A DNA stretch of 44,048 bases from Pseudomonas nabeulensis (GTDB lineage: Bacteria > Pseudomonadota > Gammaproteobacteria > Pseudomonadales > Pseudomonadaceae): positions 1 through 44,048 of the forward strand of contig NZ_QUZT01000059.1 of NCBI RefSeq assembly GCF_004682045.1, given 5' to 3'. Within the stretch, counting starts at the first letter, position 1. Each line of letters opens with the position of its first letter. The notes beneath the pieces were generated by a model. The model saw only the letters and a list, made by a program, of their open reading frames with translations. It made no database searches and was not told where the DNA came from. This document shows positions 23,765-32,613 of the stretch, in pieces. The position numbers and the translations under genes were made by a program.

Positions 23765-25920
23765 CAGTAGTACTGCAGGGATTTACCCCACTGGGTGTCG
23801 GCAAAACCAGTCTTCAACTGGCGGAACCAGGCCTTGCGTACGGCGGGCTCGACGTCCTGGCCACCGCAGCTGTTGTAGCCAGCTGGCGCATAGCAGTTGA
23901 TGGCACGGAACAGTGCGTAGGCCTTGTCGTTTTTCGGCGCCTTGGCGTCGGCGATTACCCGCTTGTAGCCCTCAAGTCGCGAGAAGGTTTCGCCCTTGAA
24001 CTGCGACGCCGTGCTGCCCAGGCTGCCGGCGGCGCGGGCTTGTTCCAGGGGCATGCCGTCCAGGTTGTTGCGCAGGATGAACTCACCGATGCAGTTCAGG
24101 CCGTGGGGGCTTTTTGCGTCGGCCTGCAAGGTTTCGGCGGTTTGCGCGATGCTCGGGCAGGCGTAGCCGGACTCGGCTTTGTCGCCGTTCCACTGGAACA
24201 ACCTCAAGCTTTGGCTGGCGCTGTAGACGTAACCGAGGCTGGTGCCGAGCTTGTCTTCCGGAGCCGGCGTCGGCAGTTGCTTGAGGTCGTCGAGGAAGGT
24301 CGCGAACTGCCCGCGCAGCAAGTTTTTATACAGCAGCACAAACTGCGCGGTCTCGCGTTCCAGCGGGTCACTGGCCTGGGCGATCTGTTGGCGCAGCAGG
24401 TCGGGACCGGCAACGTTGCGCAGCAGGATATAGCGAACCTGCTGGGCGCTGATTGGCGAGTCGGCCGCGAACACCTTGGCCAATTGGCCGCTGCGTTCGT
24501 AGTTCAGCGCCAGCGCCAACTCAATCTGGTCTCGTTGCAGCGGCAACTTGGCCAGTGGCAGCAGTTTCAGCCACAGCGATTGGGCGTCTTGCCAGTCCTT
24601 TTTATCTTCCAGGGCCAGCGCCCGCAGGGTTTGCTGGCTGAACGCGAAGTAGTCCAGATTCGACGGCACTGCTTCGGGTAGATGCTTCAAGGCACTGTCG
24701 GGTTGATGCTCCACGTACAGTGCATACGCCGCCAGCAAGTAGTCATACAGCGCAGGGTCGTTGGCGAACACGGCTTTGCGTTGTTCGAGGTCTGCACGGG
24801 ACAGGCTTGGCGGGGTATGGGCGCGCATCAACATCAGGTCGCTGACCACCTGGATCATCGGCGTATTGATCGGCCCACCGGTGACCATCAGCAACTTTTG
24901 GTCGGCCTCTTCCACCAGCTCATCCGCAGACACATTGCGCTGCCCGTCCGTGGCCTGGGTCAGTGCCCAGGCGTACGCCTCGGCGAGCTTGACGTTGTCG
25001 TCCGCCAGCCAATACACCCGACGCAACAGGCCACGGGCGGAGGCGGCGTAGTCGCCCTGTGGATAAGTTTTCAGGTAGGCGTTGAAGCCTTGTTCGGCAC
25101 TGGCCAGCGCCGACTTATCCACACGCTCCAATTGCGGCACGCCATACGTGTCGTAAATGTTGGCTTGGGCCTGGTTCAGCGCGGTGCGGCCGGTCATGTA
25201 CAGCGCGGTTTCTTTCAGCCAGGGCGAACTGGCGCTGCCCAGTGCCGAAAAACCGCGTTCCGCCTCGGCAAAGCGCCCGCTGTAGAAGTCGGCGGCCGCT
25301 TGTAGATAAGTGCGAAATTGTTGCCCATCGGCCGACTGGATCTGCTGCGGCTCGGCCATCACCGGGCCATCCCACTCGCATGTGGTGAGCAGTTGCAAGC
25401 GTGCCTTGGCCAGCGATGTGCGTTCGGTGGCGGGCATATCGGCTTTCACTACCTGGCGGATAAACGCGCTGGCACTGTCGTCGTCGTTACTGCGGCAGCG
25501 GCTGCCTTCGCCATTGAGGAAGGCCTCGCCAGCGGTTTTTTGTTCCTCACGCTTGATGCCCAACGGTTCGAGCAAGCTGTCGAGTTTGGCGGTGCGTGAG
25601 TCATCGGGCTCGGTGTTTGTGCCTGCAGGGGCGGTCAAGCGATACACCGGAAAGGGCACCGGGCCGAAACCCTGGGCCAGGTCATCTTCGTTCAAGGCGT
25701 TGGGCGCCAACGCCATGGCTTTCTTGTCGGCCAGCATCAGGCGCAGGTTGACCCGGCTGTCATTGCCGGGGCTCAGGAAGGGCAGGTTGTTACACCCCGC
25801 CAGGCTGTCACGCGAGACCCGCCAATCGGGGTAGCAAGAGTCATCGGAGCTGGCCACAGCCGGCAGGGAAACACTGGCCAGCAGAGCCAGTGCCAGGGGT
25901 GACAGAAAACCGATGCGCAT
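23761..25920 (-). CDS. Large periplasmic TPR-like protein of unknown function
   Basis: A 719-residue exported protein: the signal peptide ends near AVASS at residue 24 and AGGA precedes the ATG. The body is helical with TPR-like repeats (AAADFYSGRFAEAERGFSALG, TALYMTGRTALNQAQANIYD, AEQGFNAYLKTYPQGDYAASARGLLRR). There are cysteines in the N-terminal and C-terminal parts (CYPDW, AGCNN, NCYAPAGYNSCGG) that could form disulfides. It overlaps the DUF3142 gene and is divergent from the glycosyltransferase gene. I do not recognise a specific function; the context suggests an envelope or cell-surface role. Confidence 0.8.
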   Translation of the reverse strand: MRIGFLSPLALALLASVSLPAVASSDDSCYPDWRVSRDSLAGCNNLPFLSPGNDSRVNLRLMLADKKAMALAPNALNEDDLAQGFGPVPFPVYRLTAPAGTNTEPDDSRTAKLDSLLEPLGIKREEQKTAGEAFLNGEGSRCRSNDDDSASAFIRQVVKADMPATERTSLAKARLQLLTTCEWDGPVMAEPQQIQSADGQQFRTYLQAAADFYSGRFAEAERGFSALGSASSPWLKETALYMTGRTALNQAQANIYDTYGVPQLERVDKSALASAEQGFNAYLKTYPQGDYAASARGLLRRVYWLADDNVKLAEAYAWALTQATDGQRNVSADELVEEADQKLLMVTGGPINTPMIQVVSDLMLMRAHTPPSLSRADLEQRKAVFANDPALYDYLLAAYALYVEHQPDSALKHLPEAVPSNLDYFAFSQQTLRALALEDKKDWQDAQSLWLKLLPLAKLPLQRDQIELALALNYERSGQLAKVFAADSPISAQQVRYILLRNVAGPDLLRQQIAQASDPLERETAQFVLLYKNLLRGQFATFLDDLKQLPTPAPEDKLGTSLGYVYSASQSLRLFQWNGDKAESGYACPSIAQTAETLQADAKSPHGLNCIGEFILRNNLDGMPLEQARAAGSLGSTASQFKGETFSRLEGYKRVIADAKAPKNDKAYALFRAINCYAPAGYNSCGGQDVEPAVRKAWFRQLKTGFADTQWGKSLQYYW

Positions 25921-26093
25921 GAAGTGTCCTTGATCCTGAGTCCTTGGAAGGCGGTAATGATAGCCCGTTCCTACGGTTGCTTCGGTGAAGGCCTACACAA
26001 ATCGAAGATTCATCCGATTCAAGCAGCGAGTCCGGGGCATTTGTCCTAGAGTGGCGGTGTTTACGCATGGGCAATCAGGGCAGGGGAATCGAG

Positions 26094-27662
26094 GTGCGTC
26101 GGTCTGTGGTAGAGCAAAACGAAAAGGTCGGGGCGTTGCCCGCATTCAGTCGCCTCACGTGGGAAGGCGCCGCTTGGATCAGCCGCCTGTGGTGGGTGCC
26201 CATTCTGGCATTGGCCATGGCCCTGCGGTTTTACCACCTGACCTCGGCGGCTATTTGGGGTGACGAAGGCTCCAGCCTGTTGCTGAGCGAATATGCCGCG
26301 ACCGACCTGTGGTTTCACGCGGCGCACGACGTGCATCCGCCGCTGTACTTTTTCATGCTGCGCGGCTGGATCGAGCTGTTTGGAGACAGCATCTGGTCGA
26401 TTCGCGGCATGAGTGCGATTCCCGGTGTAATCGCTGTGGGCCTGGGGATCTGGCTGACGCGGCAGCTGTCCACCCGCCGCGCCGCCGTACTCGCGGGCAT
26501 CTTGCTGGCGCTGCTGCCGACCGCCGTGCGCTACAGCCAGGAAGTGCGCATGTATTCGCTGCTGGGCGTGTGGCTGCTGGGGGCCACGCTGGCGTTGGTC
26601 TACTGGGTGCGTACACCTGAGCGCACGCGCTACCTGGCAGCGTATGTGCTGCTGATGGGCGCCGGTTTCTACACCCATTACTTCACCGCGCTCTGCGTGC
26701 TGGTGCACTGGGCCTACCTGGGCACGCTGCAACGAGACGAACGCCTGCTGACACGCCCGGCCTGGTGGGCGGCGAATGTGGCGATCGTGCTGGGGTACCT
26801 GCCCTGGTTGCCGAACCTGCTGGACTTGGTGCAGCACGTCGACCAGCTCAAAGTGGGCGGTGATATCGGCTGGGAAGAACCGGTCGGCCTGCTCTCGCTG
26901 CCGTCGATGATCTGGCAGTTCGTGATCCAGGACGAGGGCACGGAGTTCTGGCCGCCGCTGTTCTGGCTGGTTCCGCTGCTGCTGGTGGCGGTGGTGGTGC
27001 GCACGGCCTGGCGCGACCGGTCTGCTCGGCTGCTGGCGCTGTTTTTCCTGTTGCCGCTGCTGCTGGTGTACGCGGTGTCGTTCATCTCCCCGGTGTTTAT
27101 CGAGCGCTACCTGACGGTGTACGCATTGGCCTTGCCGATCCTGATCGCCATCGCCGCCGACCGGCTGTCATGGTTGGGCGCCGCATTGTTCGTGCTGTTT
27201 GTCGGGATCGAGCTGGTCGGGCTCAAGAACAACTTCACGGTGGATGAACACGACCAGTTCAACGTGCCCGTGGAGTTCGTCAATCGCAATTACCAGGAAG
27301 ACGACCGCATCGTCCTCAGCGACATGCTGTGGTACTTGAGCTACGTGTATTACGACCAGACCGACGCCCAATTGCAGCTCTACACCCCGCCCAAGCCCGA
27401 CGGCACATCGACCCGGCCGAATGCCTACGGTTTCGGCACCCTGGTGGACCAGGACGGTGGGCGCATCTACCTCGACCGTTTGTCAGCGTTACCCGCCGAA
27501 ACCCATCGCGTCTGGCTGATCAGTAGCAACGAGGACCCGGACGAATTCGCGCCCCTGCCCGCCGGCTGGCGCGAACTCAGCCGCCAGGACGGCGGCGGTG
27601 CCCGGGCGCGATTGTTTGTATTGTGCAATGTGCCATCAGCGCAGCCGGAGGGTTGCCGCTAG
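26094..27662 (+). CDS. GT-C family (GT39/ArnT/PMT-like) membrane glycosyltransferase
   Basis: A polytopic membrane protein of about 522 residues with roughly 10-12 hydrophobic segments and a soluble C-terminal tail. The first periplasmic loop has the acidic catalytic motif WGDEGSS and then DVHPPLYFFML, as in polyprenyl-phosphate-sugar-dependent glycosyltransferases of the PMT_2 type. It would transfer a sugar from a lipid carrier to an envelope acceptor that is not identified. GTG at 26094 was chosen because AGGGG lies upstream; an in-frame ATG at 26067 lacks a ribosome site. Divergent from the TPR-like/DUF3142 pair. Confidence 0.85.
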   Translation: MRRSVVEQNEKVGALPAFSRLTWEGAAWISRLWWVPILALAMALRFYHLTSAAIWGDEGSSLLLSEYAATDLWFHAAHDVHPPLYFFMLRGWIELFGDSIWSIRGMSAIPGVIAVGLGIWLTRQLSTRRAAVLAGILLALLPTAVRYSQEVRMYSLLGVWLLGATLALVYWVRTPERTRYLAAYVLLMGAGFYTHYFTALCVLVHWAYLGTLQRDERLLTRPAWWAANVAIVLGYLPWLPNLLDLVQHVDQLKVGGDIGWEEPVGLLSLPSMIWQFVIQDEGTEFWPPLFWLVPLLLVAVVVRTAWRDRSARLLALFFLLPLLLVYAVSFISPVFIERYLTVYALALPILIAIAADRLSWLGAALFVLFVGIELVGLKNNFTVDEHDQFNVPVEFVNRNYQEDDRIVLSDMLWYLSYVYYDQTDAQLQLYTPPKPDGTSTRPNAYGFGTLVDQDGGRIYLDRLSALPAETHRVWLISSNEDPDEFAPLPAGWRELSRQDGGGARARLFVLCNVPSAQPEGCR

Positions 27663-27696
27663 ACTGGTTTATCTCGTCACTTATCTGGAGTTCGAC

Positions 27697-27942
27697 ATGG
27701 AACCGCCTGTGCATAGCTTGGCGTCACTGTTTAAACAGCTGGGGCTGCCGGATGACGCGGTCAGCATTGATAAGTTTGTGGCGGTTCATTCGCCGCTCAA
27801 GGCGGATCTGGAGCTGGCGGATGCGTTTTTCTGGACGCCCAGCCAGAGTGCGTTTTTGCGTGAGGAAAAACGCAAGGATGCGGACTGGGCGGAGTTAGTG
27901 GATGAGTTGGATGTGTTGCTGAGGAAGGGACGAGGGGTGTAA
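27697..27942 (+). CDS. DUF2789 family protein
   Basis: An 81-residue acidic cytoplasmic protein matching DUF2789: MEPPVHSLASLFKQLGLPDD, FVAVHSPLKADLELADAFFW, TPSQSAFLREE and DADWAELVDELDVLL. The function of the family is unknown. GGAG precedes the ATG by 6 bases, 34 bp after the glycosyltransferase stop. Its stop codon lies in the first of three A-tracts preceding the Fic gene. Confidence 0.85.
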   Translation: MEPPVHSLASLFKQLGLPDDAVSIDKFVAVHSPLKADLELADAFFWTPSQSAFLREEKRKDADWAELVDELDVLLRKGRGV

Positions 27943-27998
27943 AAAAATATCCGTCAAAGTGCAAGTTTGTAAAAAAAAATGGTGAAGGGTAAAAAAAA
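27939..27998. promoter_or_regulatory. Phased A-tracts upstream of the Fic gene
   Basis: Three runs of 7-9 A residues, each preceded by GT, begin at about 27941, 27971 and 27991, that is 30 and 20 bases apart. These spacings are near whole helical turns, so the DNA should be bent. Such AT-rich bends are typical targets of H-NS-like silencers (MvaT/MvaU in Pseudomonas). No experimental basis here. Confidence 0.45.
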
Positions 27999-28043
27999 CT
28001 GAGCTTTAATCCTTCCAGTGGATTTTTTCTGGGGAAGCTCGCG

Positions 28044-29534
28044 TTGGCAATAGTCGGATATGCCCACCTCTGTGAGGCGCTGGACTTAAAAGTCATTGCG
28101 CCTGTTCGCGTCGCAATGATCAAACCGGTGACCCGGATCACCCTGATCGGCAACTGTTTGGCCGTTCCTCATAGCGTCGCCCCTGCGCAACACGCCTTGT
28201 TTGATCATGTACTGTTCGCGCTGAAACATGAAGGCGTCAATTTAGCCGTACTCGCCCAAGTGTTTGAACAGCTGGGCCCAGAACCGTTTCTAGCCGCGTT
28301 GGCAAGCTCCCCTAACGGAGCGTTTATCCGAAAAGCCTGTTTTTTATGGGAAGGTTTTACGGGGCAGTCACTTGATTACGTAGTGCCTGTTCGGGGGCGC
28401 GTGGTTGCCTTGTTCGACCCCGTCCGCTATGTAACGGGCCCCAGCATTCGCAACAGCCGCTGGCGAATAGATTTCAACGGGCTGGGCTCTCTGCATTACT
28501 GTGCGACCGTTGAGCGCACGCCGGAGTTAGACGCGTTGTTGGCGCTTGATGTATTGACCCGTGCCAAATCTTTCATGGCCACCCTCCCACCCGAAATGAT
28601 GGACCGCGCGACCCAGTGGGCTTACCTCCACGAAACCCGCGATTCGTTCGCCATCGAAAAAGAGCAGCCCAGCGAAGAAAAATCCCGGCGCTTCGTCCAA
28701 CTGCTACGCCAAGCTCACCAAGGCCGCCTGCTGACTGAAGACTACCTGGTCGAATTGCAAAACAGCGCCGTCTCCAACCCCTTCGATAAGGCCATCGCGT
28801 TTCGTTACGAACAAAACCATCTGCACAACGGCCTGCGTGGCGCAGCGGGCGTCAGCTACGTGCCGCCAGCGCCTGAGTTGTGCCAGGAACTGATGGAAGA
28901 GTTGATGGCCTTCGCCAATCAACCTGAGCGCGAAGTCGACCCCCTCGTGGCCGCGGCGATTACGGCCTTCGGCTTTGTGTTCCTGCATCCCTTCATGGAC
29001 GGCAATGGGCGCCTGTCGCGCTTCCTGATCCACCAGACCCTCTGCCACTACGGCGCCTTGGAAAACGGCTTGCTGCTACCGGTTTCCGTCGCGATGAAAC
29101 ACGAAGAACAAGCCTACCTGGAGACACTGAAAGCCTTTTCCCAACCGACACGGGATTTCTGGAACGTCACCTGGCTGGACGGTGATCAAATGGCTTTCGA
29201 CTTCATTGGCCATGCGTCGATCTACCGCTATTGGGACGCCACCCGCTGCGTCGAATTCACCCTGCAAATGGCCCGTCGCGCATTGGAAGTCGAGTTGCGC
29301 GAAGAAACCGAATTTCTTGACCGCTACGACCGTGTGATCAAGGCCGTGAACCAACGGTTTGACGTACGCGGCAGCGATTTGTCGAAGCTGGTGATGATGT
29401 GCCTGGATAACGATGGCAAGGTTTCCAAGCATCGTAGAAAGCAGTTTCAGTACAGCGTGGCGCAGGAGGTGTTTGAGTTTATTGAGCAGGAGGCGGGGCG
29501 GGTGATTGCTGATGTGGGAGAGGCAGTCGGTTAA
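28044..29534 (+). CDS. Fic family protein (putative AMP-transferase)
   Basis: A 496-residue cytoplasmic Fic protein. The catalytic motif HPFMDGNGRLSR is intact (H315, D319, N321, R323), so AMP transfer from ATP to a target hydroxyl is possible. An alpha-inhibitory-helix candidate lies N-terminal to it (S201-F-A-I-E205-K), placing it in the class with N-terminal self-inhibition; the usual G/N after the glutamate is K. The first 190 or so residues form an N-terminal domain seen in related Pseudomonas proteins, and the C-terminal 110 look like a winged-helix-like part. The start appears to be TTG at 28044 with GGGGAAG upstream. No antitoxin gene adjoins it. The last codons lie in repeat-like sequence. 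Confidence 0.85.
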   Translation: MAIVGYAHLCEALDLKVIAPVRVAMIKPVTRITLIGNCLAVPHSVAPAQHALFDHVLFALKHEGVNLAVLAQVFEQLGPEPFLAALASSPNGAFIRKACFLWEGFTGQSLDYVVPVRGRVVALFDPVRYVTGPSIRNSRWRIDFNGLGSLHYCATVERTPELDALLALDVLTRAKSFMATLPPEMMDRATQWAYLHETRDSFAIEKEQPSEEKSRRFVQLLRQAHQGRLLTEDYLVELQNSAVSNPFDKAIAFRYEQNHLHNGLRGAAGVSYVPPAPELCQELMEELMAFANQPEREVDPLVAAAITAFGFVFLHPFMDGNGRLSRFLIHQTLCHYGALENGLLLPVSVAMKHEEQAYLETLKAFSQPTRDFWNVTWLDGDQMAFDFIGHASIYRYWDATRCVEFTLQMARRALEVELREETEFLDRYDRVIKAVNQRFDVRGSDLSKLVMMCLDNDGKVSKHRRKQFQYSVAQEVFEFIEQEAGRVIADVGEAVG

Positions 29535-29548
29535 GTGCAATACGACGT

Positions 29549-29684
29549 CTGTGGTGAGCGGGCTTGCCCCGCGCTGGGCTGCGAAGCGGCCCTGATTCAG
29601 CCGACGCGTTCTTCCAGGTAACCTGATTCGTCTGGTTTTGGGGCCGCTTCGCGCCCCAGCGCGGGGCAAGCCCGCTCACCACAG
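29549..29684. repeat. REPIN after the Fic gene
   Basis: A perfect 29-bp inverted repeat (29549-29577 with 29656-29684, core GTGAGCGGGCTTGCCCCGC), with further imperfect pairing of GCGAAGCGGCC / GGCCGCTTCGC inside. Diverged copies of the outer arm seen at 22851 flank it: GGCAGTCGGTTAAG at 29522-29535 and CTTGATTGACTGGC at 29707-29720. In the gap 29535-29894 the rest is AT-rich sequence plus the MarR promoter. Confidence 0.85.
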
Positions 29685-29830
29685 GGATGTGCTCGTCTTC
29701 CGTTTCCTTGATTGACTGGCACCTCCTCCCAAAACCCTTCCACATTTGCCCGGCAGTGTTGCAGCAATCGCTTAACCCGCTTTACTTACCCAACACCCAC
29801 TCACCACCCATCGCGAATTTGTTTCAAAAC

Positions 29831-29859
29831 TTGACGGCTCTCGATCCATCCACCATATT
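29831..29859 (+). promoter_or_regulatory. Sigma-70 promoter of the marR-efflux operon
   Basis: -35 TTGACG and -10 CATATT with a 17-base spacer. The expected start point falls in the palindrome immediately downstream, which suits repression by the encoded MarR protein. Confidence 0.6.
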
Positions 29860-29862
29860 GAT

Positions 29863-29878
29863 AGTTAGCAAACTAACT
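29863..29878. promoter_or_regulatory. MarR-type operator
   Basis: Perfect dyad AGTTAG-CAAA-CTAACT, 4 bases past the -10 element and 17 bases before the MarR start. Size and symmetry fit MarR-family sites. Autoregulation is inferred. Confidence 0.7.
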
Positions 29879-29894
29879 GTATGCGAACAATCCA

Positions 29895-30332
29895 GTGCCT
29901 CAATCCCTCGAACAACTCCAGATGAACCTCAGCAGCAGCATGGTGGTGGGTGCCCGTAACTGGCGCAAAATCTGCCAGACCACGCTGGTGAGCTACGGTA
30001 TTTCCGAAGCCTGCGCGGTGCCGCTCTTGATGATCGGCCGCTTGGGCGACGGGGTGCACCAGGTAAAAGTGGCCCAGGCATCTGGCATGGAAAGCCCGTC
30101 GCTGGTGCGCCTGCTCGACCAGCTGTGCAACGGCGGTTACGTATGCCGCACCGAAGATGTCCACGACCGCCGCGCCAAGGCCCTGAGCCTCACCGAGCGT
30201 GGCCGCGAGTTGGTGCAAGCGGTGGAAGTGCAGCTGGTGCGCCTGCGCAAGGACGTCCTGGCGGATATCCCGCCTACCGATATGGAAGCCGCCCTGCGGG
30301 TGCTGCGGGCTTTTGAGGCGGCGACGCTTTGA
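29895..30332 (+). CDS. MarR-family transcriptional regulator
   Basis: A 145-residue repressor with a winged helix-turn-helix: VHQVKVAQASGMESPSLVRLLDQL, then the wing GYVCRTEDVHDRRAKALSLTERG with the conserved DxRxK-type pattern. It begins with GTG at 29895; ATG at 29922 is an alternative. It heads the FUSC efflux operon, whose promoter carries a palindrome right before the gene, so it most likely represses the operon until an aromatic compound binds. Its stop overlaps the next start (TTGA). Confidence 0.88.
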   Translation: MPQSLEQLQMNLSSSMVVGARNWRKICQTTLVSYGISEACAVPLLMIGRLGDGVHQVKVAQASGMESPSLVRLLDQLCNGGYVCRTEDVHDRRAKALSLTERGRELVQAVEVQLVRLRKDVLADIPPTDMEAALRVLRAFEAATL

Positions 30333-32407
30333 ACGGATTTTTTACCGGTTTCCCGCCTGCCCGTGATTGGTTCTATGGCGTACGTACCTTCGCCGCCTCG
30401 ATGATCGCGTTGTACATCGCCATGCTCATGCAAATGCCGCGTCCGTATTGGGCGATGGCCACGGTGTATATCGTCTCCAGCCCGTTTGTCGGCCCCACCA
30501 GTTCCAAAGCGTTGTACCGCGCCATCGGCACCTTTATGGGCGCTGCGGCGGCGGTGCTGTTTGTGCCGATGTTTGTGCAGTCGCCTTATCTGCTGGTGGT
30601 AGTGATCGCCTTGTGGACGGGCACCCTGTTGTTCCTGTCCATGCACCTGCGCACCGCGAACAACTACGCGCTGATGCTGGCCGGCTACACCTTGCCGCTG
30701 ATCGCCCTGCCGGTGGTGGATAACCCCCTGGCCGTATGGGACGTGGCCGAGGCGCGCACCGAAGAAATCTTCCTCGGCATCGCCGTGGCGGCGGTGGTGG
30801 GCGCGATGTTCTGGCCACGCCGCCTGATGCCGGTGTTCGACGGCTCGGTGGCCAAGTGGTTTGCCGATGCCCAGGTCTATAGCCAGCGCTTCCTCACCCG
30901 CAACGTCGACCCGACCGAGGTCAGCAACCTGCGCGGTGGCATGGTGGCCACGTTCAACACCCTGGAATTGATGATCGGCCAGCTACCCCACGAAGGCGCG
31001 CGGCCGCAGACGGTGCGCAACACCAAGGAACTGCGCGGGCGCATGATTCACCTGCTGCCGGTGGTGGAAGAACTCGACGATGCGCTCTACGCCGTCGAAC
31101 ACCGCGCACCGCAGTTCCTGGAAAAACTCACGCCGTTGTTGGAAGCGACCAACCAGTGGCTGCAGAGCAGCGAGAAAGACCCTTCGCTGGAAAACTGGCG
31201 CACCCTGCGTGATCAAGTCGATGCGCTGCTACCCACCGGCGACGCGCTGGACGACCGCCACACCCTGTTGTTCTCCAACGCGCTGTATCGTCTCGCCGAA
31301 TGGATCGACCTGTGGCAAGACTGCCGCAGCCTGCAAGCCGCCATTGCCTGCGAAAGCCAGGACACCTGGCGCGCCGTCTACCGTCACTGGCGCCTGGGCC
31401 GGCTTACGCCGTTCCTCGACCGTGGCCTGATGTTCTACTCGGCGTTTTCCACGGTTACCGCGATCATCGTCGCCTCGGTGCTGTGGATCTTGCTGGGCTG
31501 GACCGACGGCGGCAGCGCCGTGATCCTGGCCGCCGTGGCGTGCAGCTTTTTCGCCTCGATGGACGACCCGGCGCCGCAGATCTACCGGTTCTTTTTCTGG
31601 ACCGCGATGTCGGTGCTGTTCGCCAGCCTCTATCTCTTCCTCGTCCTGCCCAACCTGCACGATTTCCCGATGCTGGTGCTGGCGTTTGCCGTGCCGTTTA
31701 TCTGTATCGGCACGCTCACGGTTCAGCCGCGCTTCTACCTGGGCATGTTGCTGACGCTGGTGAACACCTCGTCGTTAATCAGCATCCAGGGCGCCTACGA
31801 CGCAGACTTCCTCAACTTCGCCAACGTCAACCTGGCCGGCCCGGTGGGCCTGCTGTTCGCCTTTGTGTGGACCCTGATCGCACGCCCCTTCGGCGCCGAA
31901 CTGGCCGCCAAGCGCCTGACCCGTTTCAGCTGGCGCGACATCGTCGGCATGACCGAGCCTGCCACCCTCGCCGAACATCGGCACATGGCCGCGCAAATGC
32001 TCGACCGTTTGATGCAGCACTTGCCACGCCTGGCCCTGACCAACCAGGACACCGGCATCGCCCTGCGTGACCTGCGCGTGGCGCTGAACCTGCTCGACCT
32101 GCTGGCCTATTCGCCGCGCATCCTCGGCGTGCCACGGGTGCTGCTCAACCAGGTGGTCGAAGGCGTCGGCGGTTACTTCAAGGCCTGCCTCAAGGCCGGT
32201 GAACGCTTGCCGGCGCCCAGCGGTCTGCTGATGACCCTGGACCGCACGCGCCGCGCCCTCAACGGCCAGGGCCTGCAAGACGAAGACGACACCCGCGTGC
32301 ACTTGCTGCATGCGCTGGCCGGCCTGCGCCTGGCGTTGTTGCCCGGTGTGGAATTCATTGGCGGCACCGAGATGGAAGCGCCGCTACCCGATGGAGCGCC
32401 TTTATGA
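30329..32407 (+). CDS. FUSC family inner-membrane efflux protein (AaeB-like)
   Basis: A 692-residue transporter of the fusaric-acid-resistance/AaeB type. An N-terminal block of about six membrane helices (PRPYWAMATVYIVSSPFVGPTSSKALYRAIGT is the family hallmark) is followed by a soluble part (about 175-360), a second membrane block (about 370-520), and a C-terminal soluble region. It exports aromatic carboxylic acids in known cases. The start appears to be TTG at 30329, overlapping the MarR stop. It works with the DUF1656 protein, the fusion protein and the outer-membrane factor encoded next, all joined by ATGA overlaps. Confidence 0.9.
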   Translation: MNGFFTGFPPARDWFYGVRTFAASMIALYIAMLMQMPRPYWAMATVYIVSSPFVGPTSSKALYRAIGTFMGAAAAVLFVPMFVQSPYLLVVVIALWTGTLLFLSMHLRTANNYALMLAGYTLPLIALPVVDNPLAVWDVAEARTEEIFLGIAVAAVVGAMFWPRRLMPVFDGSVAKWFADAQVYSQRFLTRNVDPTEVSNLRGGMVATFNTLELMIGQLPHEGARPQTVRNTKELRGRMIHLLPVVEELDDALYAVEHRAPQFLEKLTPLLEATNQWLQSSEKDPSLENWRTLRDQVDALLPTGDALDDRHTLLFSNALYRLAEWIDLWQDCRSLQAAIACESQDTWRAVYRHWRLGRLTPFLDRGLMFYSAFSTVTAIIVASVLWILLGWTDGGSAVILAAVACSFFASMDDPAPQIYRFFFWTAMSVLFASLYLFLVLPNLHDFPMLVLAFAVPFICIGTLTVQPRFYLGMLLTLVNTSSLISIQGAYDADFLNFANVNLAGPVGLLFAFVWTLIARPFGAELAAKRLTRFSWRDIVGMTEPATLAEHRHMAAQMLDRLMQHLPRLALTNQDTGIALRDLRVALNLLDLLAYSPRILGVPRVLLNQVVEGVGGYFKACLKAGERLPAPSGLLMTLDRTRRALNGQGLQDEDDTRVHLLHALAGLRLALLPGVEFIGGTEMEAPLPDGAPL

Positions 32408-32613
32408 TCGGTGATCTGGATATCAGCGGGGTGTTCCTGCCCACGCTGCTGGTGCTGATGGGCATTACGTACGTGTTGTTCCTGGTGGTGCACGGGCTGT
32501 TGACGCGCCTCCACTTCTATCGCCTGGTCTGGCACCGGGCATTGTTCAATGTGGGGCTCTACGCGCTGTTGCTGGGCGCGGTGGACTCACTCAGTCGATA
32601 CCTGATGACATGA
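32404..32613 (+). CDS. DUF1656 small membrane protein (AaeX-like)
   Basis: A 69-residue protein with two hydrophobic helices and the DUF1656 start pattern IGDLDISGVFLPTLLV. It is regularly encoded between FUSC transporters and their fusion proteins, as here, with ATGA overlaps on both sides. Its exact role is unknown. Confidence 0.9.
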   Translation: MIGDLDISGVFLPTLLVLMGITYVLFLVVHGLLTRLHFYRLVWHRALFNVGLYALLLGAVDSLSRYLMT

